Shown: piece after piece, positions 54,801 to 58,509 of the stretch | How the letters are laid out: each line of letters opens with the position of its first letter | How positions within the stretch are numbered: the stretch's first letter is position 1 | Assembly (NCBI GenBank): GCA_017456985.1 | Contig: JAFTIH010000009.1 | Span: 1-58,509 of the forward strand | From: Clostridia bacterium | Lineage (GTDB): Bacteria; Bacillota; Clostridia; Oscillospirales; CAG-272 | Reading direction: 5' to 3' | Length of the DNA: 58,509 bases | Made by a program: the position numbers and the translations under genes | Notes under the pieces: model-generated | Databases searched by the model: none | Told to the model about the DNA's origin: nothing | The model's input: only the letters and a program-made list of their open reading frames with translations

Positions 54801-54855
54801 CTCCTAAAAGAAGAAGAGAAAGTGCTCGCGTGAAACGTGTTTTGTGCTTGATCAT
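51847..54855 (-). CDS. Secreted, membrane-anchored multidomain glycosidase-like protein
   Basis: 1002 residues; GGAGG 8 nt before the ATG. Signal peptide 1-38. Residues 60-400 look like a TIM-barrel glycoside hydrolase (GSWVSFYSFG, YYVADEPTGEALPEI, HDFYPFKES, FKALSWF), with an acidic ADEP that could be catalytic; no CAZy family identified. A chitobiase C-terminal-type (CHB_HEX) domain follows at about 470-550 (IEAAEGTEIYYTLDGTYPT). A lectin/LamG-like beta domain spans about 560-700 and a Big_4-like Ig domain about 725-790. A helical FIVAR-like region then leads to a C-terminal TM with Lys-rich tail. It probably acts on host or plant glycans at the cell surface. Confidence 0.75.
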   Translation of the reverse strand: MIKHKTRFTRALSLLLLGGLLMSIVSVFPFAALARERAAEADYEAKRAAYREHLKKDDVTTDDLLIGSWVSFYSFGKDSYEKQLDQMAASGINFNIFPASFGAPLTFDAAHWENVEAQYAKRNMVYLMNGSRDVSSVAPGAAVAKDLAHCIGYYVADEPTGEALPEIGNVTRAYHAADATRYPWTNLYPSYAGEVRLGGTYREHVERYVSLSGAENIEYLSHDFYPFKESGDNLGIFADMEIIRSVAYENGKLKTHAFPQSTRWMGMRMPNIDEMRWNVYAYLAYGFKALSWFCLVCPGSSDEEGEGFSESLIYRDGEIHDQALFDAWGELNWEVRGLSHALMNLDTVHAYHTDEAIAGVEYLPAGYFIAPTDRTQFVISYMEAKDGGAPHVMLFNKSLDAGKTQSFLVDLSSGVTGLEYLDPHTGEYVPVDISGGTLTADFAIGEGKLYRISGNVSETVTVTAPTFDTVGGSYTAPIMVGIEAAEGTEIYYTLDGTYPTKNATRYTAPITLGKAGEIAYHTLRAVSVKGNAISPVCTETYIINAIPAGSFQGTDLYRADTTASRGAWTVTGDQLSLTSVTSAVSNYYVDASRVYRGVYMESTLRFAEGSPINAMAGITVRSAETAGEVLSVCLTKRGMLTVARNGRWLSLDGTGVATDVSADFTLAVIHTGNYLRVEGNGQLLYEGTSDDFALDGYVGVYTEGRALVTVTRAAYAPLAHGATAIQSAVTKITSPLPTVTVKKNTTHAEILALLPASAPVTDGAGTTLEYPLAWELDGIDTGDGGAYTVKGYPVIPSDAPLANPNNLALRATVQILHEPDRTELIAALTLFESLTAAHYSPESWAAAEEFYRGSAALRDADMPQNAITVAAVFLMDRIRALNPTGIDFTALDAAHAALSACDLSGATDEQKSAVAALLSEAAAFPRTGPVTQSGVDALSARLSALQSELTASGGGNSDPEPDGGAPIGAILGAAGGAVALAGAGIGVTVAHKKKSSKKEEKS

Positions 54856-54916
54856 CGGGGCGTCCTCCGCGTGCGTATAGAATAGCCCTTCGCCGTAACG
54901 ACGGGCTTACGCCTTC

Positions 54917-54945
54917 ATTATATCGCAATTTCACCTGCTTGTCAA
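54917..54945 (-). promoter_or_regulatory. Promoter of the 1002-residue protein operon
   Basis: Minus strand TTGACA, 17 nt, TATAAT, about 62 nt before the start. Confidence 0.85.
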
Positions 54946-55021
54946 GGATTTCTTTGTTCGCAAAACCACAATATTGCTAACCAAAGGTTTGCAAAACGCA
55001 GAAATTGCTTCCCGTGAAAAC

Positions 55022-55054
55022 AAAAAAGAACCCACGCCGAAGCGTGGGTTCCTT
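55022..55054 (-). terminator. Terminator of the camelysin-like gene
   Basis: GGAACCCACGC, TTCG, GCGTGGGTTC then TTTTTT on the minus strand. Confidence 0.85.
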
Positions 55055-55065
55055 GTAAGCGGAAA

Positions 55066-55587
55066 TTACGGATTGGTCTCGTTTGCAACAGCCTTCGTCT
55101 CGATGTGGAAGGAGCCCGAGATGGTCTCGGTAGGCGTCTTAAGCAGCTTAACGGTCACGGTGTAGGTGTCCGAGCCGCCTGCAGCGATTTCGCGCGCCTG
55201 ACCGTTCCAGTCGCTCGTAACATCGAAGTAGTCGGGCAGCGTGTTGCCTGCGGTTGCGTGGAGCGAGGGCGTGATGGTAGCGTCAAGGTCGCTCGTGTTC
55301 ACGATGGTGAAGGTGAAGGTTGCAACGTCGTCCTTTTCAGCGAGGGTGTTGATGGTGAAGGATGCCTTATCGGGGTTGTCGCCGTTGACGGAAGCGGTGT
55401 TGCCCGTCTCGTTTGCGGTAGCAACGGAGAAGTAAACCTTCTCATCAAATGCCTTCTCTGCAGCGGCAACGCTGACGTCTGCAGTACCGTTGATGTCCAG
55501 CGTATCGGTCAGCGCAGCATAACCTACGCTCATAACAAGCGCGGAAACAACGAGGAAGAGGGCAACGATTGTCTTTCTGTTTTTCAT
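55066..55587 (-). CDS. TasA/camelysin (CalY)-like secreted matrix protein
   Basis: 173 residues after AAAGGAAT. The signal region KTIVALFLVVSALVMSVGYAALTDTLDINGTADV is the SipW-dependent type. The mature domain has the jelly-roll strand pattern of the TasA/CalY family (ATFTFTIVNTSDLDATI...SDTYTVTVKL). In Bacillus such proteins form biofilm fibres. Codons are strongly biased, suggesting high expression. No SipW signal peptidase gene is in the window. RemB at 10055 belongs to a matrix-control family in other species. Confidence 0.75.
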   Translation of the reverse strand: MKNRKTIVALFLVVSALVMSVGYAALTDTLDINGTADVSVAAAEKAFDEKVYFSVATANETGNTASVNGDNPDKASFTINTLAEKDDVATFTFTIVNTSDLDATITPSLHATAGNTLPDYFDVTSDWNGQAREIAAGGSDTYTVTVKLLKTPTETISGSFHIETKAVANETNP

Positions 55588-55680
55588 AATGTGTATTCCT
55601 TTCTAAAAAAAGTACGATTTTATATGAACAAAGGCACTGCCTTGACCATATCAACACGGGGAAAGTCTAGTCTGTACCTC

Positions 55681-55710
55681 ATTATAACACGGTGTTTTCA
55701 AAAAAGTCAA
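55681..55710 (-). promoter_or_regulatory. Promoter of the camelysin-like gene
   Basis: TTGACT, 18 nt, TATAAT on the minus strand; leaves a leader of about 90 nt. Confidence 0.75.
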
Positions 55711-55785
55711 GGGGTTTTTTCAAAAAAAATGAAAAAAATTGGAAATAGGGTAACTCCGCTTCGCTCTATGACGCCCGCGCCCCAT

Positions 55786-55902
55786 CACGCCGATGGCGTG
55801 TATATCATCCGCAACTTGTTGCGGCATATCATCAATGCGAAGCATTGGATATCATCAAGCCGCAGGCTTGCATAGCACCAAGGCGAAAGCCTTGCATATC
55901 AT
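55786..55902. repeat. Hairpin array E (linker CATATCAT)
   Basis: Five hairpins: CACGCC-GAT-GGCGTG (55786-55800), CCGCAA-CTTG-TTGCGG (55809-55824), CAATGC-GAA-GCATTG (55833-55847), CAAGCC-GCA-GGCTTG (55856-55870), CAAGGC-GAAA-GCCTTG (55879-55894). 8-nt linkers are TATATCAT, CATATCAT, GATATCAT, CATAGCAC and CATATCAT. Period 23-24 nt. A further TTTCGCC-TAT-GGCGAAA lies at 55915-55931. The cleanest array in the window. Confidence 0.9.
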
Positions 55903-55914
55903 AGGGTTTCCGAC

Positions 55915-56160
55915 TTTCGCCTATGGCGAAATCGGCGGAGCGCGCCTTGCCGCCGCCTCGCGAGCGGCGGTCGCTCTGCGGCGCGATCTCGAACCCCGTG
56001 CTTTGCGGCAAAGCCGCAAGCACTGTGGTGAGAATCCTCCATTCCCCAGCCAGCGCAAAGAAAAAGGACACCCGAAGGTGTCCTTTGCGCTGCGAAAGAG
56101 CAACCAAAAGGTGCGTAAAGTGGGGTAAGAACGACCAAAAGTACACCACTCCTGTCGCGC
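55915..56160. other. Hairpin-rich spacer downstream of the DUF7662-like gene
   Basis: Holds GTGCTTGCGGC/GCCGCAAAGCAC (about 55998-56024). A terminator AAAGGACACC-CGAA-GGTGTCCTTT (56066-56090) has flanking arms CAGCGCAAAG/CTTTGCGCTG that share CTTT with it, so the two foldings exclude each other. No gene seen. Confidence 0.6.
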
Positions 56161-57174
56161 TTATAATACCTGCGCCAGCGCCATTGCCACTTCGCTTCTT
56201 ATGCTGTCGTTTTTGTATGCGTACCAAATGAGATGGTCGAGCTGGTGATTATTGAGTACCGCTACCTTGTCGCGTACAGCGCTGAATATCGTGTAAAACT
56301 CAATGTAGCTCAACTCCTCAAAATTCTTGCCTTGCCACAGCGCTCTGTCTATTTTGTAATACGCAAGGTAGTATGGCAGAATCGCGCGTACTACCGAATC
56401 GTTGATGGTGTACGCACAACCACCGTAAAGCCACTCATTGAGATACCGGCATAGCTTGCTTGCCAGACTCTTGTCCTTCCTGCTGCCGTTTTGAACGAGG
56501 TGTTGGAGTATCGCATCTACCAAATACTTGTCTCCTGCTTCAATGCGACCGAGAAAATTATTCTTCGGATCGGCGCAATATGCCGCCATGCACTCCATTG
56601 TTTTCTTGGATGTGCGCGTGGAGTTTTCCGTTGCAACGCGGTTGATGATATCGTAATACGCTTTCGCGGAATAATCGCCTGCGTTAAAATATCCCTCCAT
56701 TATGGCTTTGCCTTTTGACTGATATGCGGGATCTACTGCGATGCATGCCTCTACAATATCGGAATTCTCCTTCGTTAGCTGCACCATTAAGTATTCGTCT
56801 TTCGTTAAACCAAGAAGGTTATCTGGCACCATCAACAGCAATTCGTCTTCGTATGTAGTCGGTACCGCGCGTTTCTTTATTCTTGCTACCGCTGCCGTCT
56901 GCCTGCTGGGGCTGACCGTAACATCGCCCTTCGTAAACTCAACCCATTGCTCCTGCAAGCTGATTCCCGTTACGCGGTATCCTGCGTTTAACCAGCTGCG
57001 TTGAAATGATGTACTATTCTGTGTGGTGCAGTTTGCCCATGACGGTCTGTCTCTGTATGCTGACGGCGGTATCGTAATGATTTCGTTTAATTCTTCGAAA
57101 GTGAGCTTTATTGCATCTTTGCCACATTGCTGCAACCAGTCGGTGAGCGCTGCGTATTTATTATTTGCTGCCAT
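56161..57174 (-). CDS. DUF7662-like N-terminal domain protein with helical C-terminus
   Basis: 337 residues after AAGGAGG. Residues 4-80 (KYAALTDWLQQCGKDAIKLTFEELNEII...PSAYRDRPSWANC...QRSWLNAGYRV) match the pattern of DUF7662, a small domain common in mobile and defence-linked genes. Residues 100-337 are helical with YCADPKNNFLGRIEAGDKYLVDAILQHLV and have no recognised family. AT-rich with codon use unlike the origin core, so probably acquired. Function unknown. Confidence 0.6.
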   Translation of the reverse strand: MAANNKYAALTDWLQQCGKDAIKLTFEELNEIITIPPSAYRDRPSWANCTTQNSTSFQRSWLNAGYRVTGISLQEQWVEFTKGDVTVSPSRQTAAVARIKKRAVPTTYEDELLLMVPDNLLGLTKDEYLMVQLTKENSDIVEACIAVDPAYQSKGKAIMEGYFNAGDYSAKAYYDIINRVATENSTRTSKKTMECMAAYCADPKNNFLGRIEAGDKYLVDAILQHLVQNGSRKDKSLASKLCRYLNEWLYGGCAYTINDSVVRAILPYYLAYYKIDRALWQGKNFEELSYIEFYTIFSAVRDKVAVLNNHQLDHLIWYAYKNDSIRSEVAMALAQVL

Positions 57175-57414
57175 GCGCTGTGCCTCCTTATTCGTCTATT
57201 TGTATGCTATTATAGCATAATTTGGTGTTAATTTCAAGTTACTTGGACTGTTTACAGGATATTTGCGCCAATACTCGTACCATTTCTGCCGATTTGGTTT
57301 GAAATAATTGTTTCGTGATTAGCTTTTAGATATTTAACAAGATTTATAATGTCAACGGAAAAATCCCTTTGAGAAGGGGTGAGAGAAAAAATGTTGCTAT
57401 TTTTTTAACGGTTA

Positions 57415-57443
57415 TTGACTTTTTTTGCCGAATGTGGTATCAT
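57415..57443 (+). promoter_or_regulatory. Promoter of the gene at the right edge
   Basis: TTGACT, 17 nt, TATCAT, 35 nt before the ATG. The rest of the AT-rich 57175-57414 spacer shows nothing I can name. Confidence 0.65.
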
Positions 57444-57477
57444 TTTATCAATGAGTAATAAATTAGGAGGAATATTT

Positions 57478-58509
57478 ATGAAACGGTCCGTAAAATCTTC
57501 AAAATTATTTTCCCTTGCTTTAGCACTCTGCTTGGTGCTTCCACTCATGCTCACATGCTTCTTTTCTGTGTCGGCGGCAGAGGATCCCGAGATCGTGTGG
57601 GGCGCATCTGCCGATGCGCTTACGGGCGGCGGTACTTTGTACCAAGCCACAATCGCCGCATACGACGGTACGGCTTCTTATTTCCGCTTGCAAAAGGACA
57701 TCACTCTTGACTCGGCAATGGAGCCGTGGATACTTGAAAACGTGATCACGATCGACCTTGGCGGTCACACGCTCTCAATGAAAAACGGCTTTGGCATCAT
57801 CGGTGGCGGCTTGATCTTGGAGGATAGCGCAGGCGGCGGAGAGCTTATTGCTTCTGACGGCGCGGCAATCTTCGTTTCCACCTTTGACACCCAGTTTTCC
57901 ACCGTCACGATCAAAGGCGGTACTCTTAAAGGGAAGCAGGCGATCAGTGCGTACAGCCCTTGTGAGCTCCGTCTTGAAGGCGGTACGCTTAGCGGATCAC
58001 AGTATGGCGACGTGTATATTTCAGACGAGGATGCAAAGGTGATCGTCACGGGCAGCACGTTCACGTCCTCCGTTGCGGCGTTCGCTTACGGTAAGGGTGG
58101 CGTGATCGATCTCTCGAATGCAACGGGTGATGATTATTCCATAAACGTGACCGGTACCATGATGGTATCGGAGATGGCGACCGATAAGGTAATCCTCCCC
58201 GAAGGCTTCTCACTGCTTGACGATGGCGGTGAAAAGATCACCGCCGCCACCGTTGCGGCAGGTAAGGTTATCACCGCAAAGCAAGATGCTCCCGCAGGCG
58301 GACCGAATACAGGTAACACCGGCAATGGAGGCAGCACGGGAAACGGCGGTAGCGAAGGAAATCCACCCGCCAACAATACTCCCGGCAATGCAGGCAACGA
58401 AGGCTCCGCTGACAAAAATAACTCCGGTACGATAGGGATTATAATCGTTATCGTTATCGTTGTTTTGCTGGCCGGCGCAGGCATCTTTTTCTTGGTTCTC
58501 AAAAAAAGA
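57478..58509 (+). CDS. Secreted parallel beta-helix surface protein (partial, runs off the window)
   Basis: 344 codons in the window without a stop. The ATG follows AGGAGG. Signal peptide to about residue 34 (SVSAAEDP), then repeated short beta strands (ITIDLGGHTLSM, GLILEDSAGGGEL, VTIKGGTLKG, LRLEGGTLSG) of the autotransporter/pectate-lyase type. A Gly/Asn/Pro-rich linker (about 280-315) and a TM helix (GIIIVIVIVVLLAGAGIFFL) lead to a basic KK tail, so only a few residues can be missing. No LPXTG; anchored by the TM as in the 1002-residue protein. Confidence 0.8.
   Translation, partial: MKRSVKSSKLFSLALALCLVLPLMLTCFFSVSAAEDPEIVWGASADALTGGGTLYQATIAAYDGTASYFRLQKDITLDSAMEPWILENVITIDLGGHTLSMKNGFGIIGGGLILEDSAGGGELIASDGAAIFVSTFDTQFSTVTIKGGTLKGKQAISAYSPCELRLEGGTLSGSQYGDVYISDEDAKVIVTGSTFTSSVAAFAYGKGGVIDLSNATGDDYSINVTGTMMVSEMATDKVILPEGFSLLDDGGEKITAATVAAGKVITAKQDAPAGGPNTGNTGNGGSTGNGGSEGNPPANNTPGNAGNEGSADKNNSGTIGIIIVIVIVVLLAGAGIFFLVLKKR

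Overview
The window looks like a chromosomal segment around the replication origin of an uncultured, GC-rich, Gram-positive-type anaerobe, probably a gut Clostridia lineage. The evidence is the dnaA-dnaN-recF-remB-gyrB-gyrA order, a RemB (DUF370) gene, RNase J, type II pantothenate kinase, lipobox lipoproteins, consensus TTGACA/TATAAT promoters, AGGAG ribosome sites and many BspA-like LRR_5 proteins. The taxonomic placement is inference; no rRNA or tRNA gene was seen.

Layout. 1-5.7 kb is an accessory region: a BIG2-domain protein, two near-duplicate LRR_5 lipoproteins, an alpha/beta hydrolase and gene remnants left by a tandem duplication. 5.9-18.6 kb is the origin core on the + strand: dnaA, an oriC-like spacer rich in variant DnaA boxes, dnaN, recF, remB, gyrB (split by a -1 frameshift), gyrA, a lipoprotein, an XRE regulator and RNase J behind a structured leader. 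19-22.2 kb holds two divergent XRE / SLOG-like gene pairs around a ferritin-like diiron protein. 22.3-57.2 kb is mostly on the - strand: parallel beta-helix and LRR proteins, Nudix, CoaW, Hpt, GltS and AGCS sodium symporters, a PlsC-type acyltransferase, GH78 rhamnosidase, opine-type dehydrogenase with a divergent LysR, KDPG aldolase with a divergent AraC, a ThrH phosphatase operon, a ThuA/Gfo-Idh pair, and a secreted glycosidase-like 1002-residue protein. A camelysin/TasA-like protein and a DUF7662-like protein follow. The right edge cuts a secreted beta-helix protein.

The most unusual structure is a family of arrays in the spacers downstream of genes. Short hairpins (5-7 bp arms, usually 3-4 nt loops, often C-GNA-G) with different stem sequences are separated by a 7-8 nt linker that is nearly constant within an array but different between arrays. 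In two arrays the linker contains the stop codon of the adjacent gene. I do not recognise a described family with this layout. Two 146-bp hairpin-dense blocks, 144/146 identical, also sit downstream of unrelated genes.

Functional picture: a replication-initiation module with an altered DnaA DNA-recognition motif and matching non-canonical boxes; sugar and polysaccharide use (rhamnosidase, KDPG aldolase, PfkB, ThuA/Gfo-Idh); amino-acid import by Na+ symport; surface proteins anchored by lipoboxes or by a terminal TM segment plus Lys-rich tail. Right of the origin most genes oppose the expected direction of replication.
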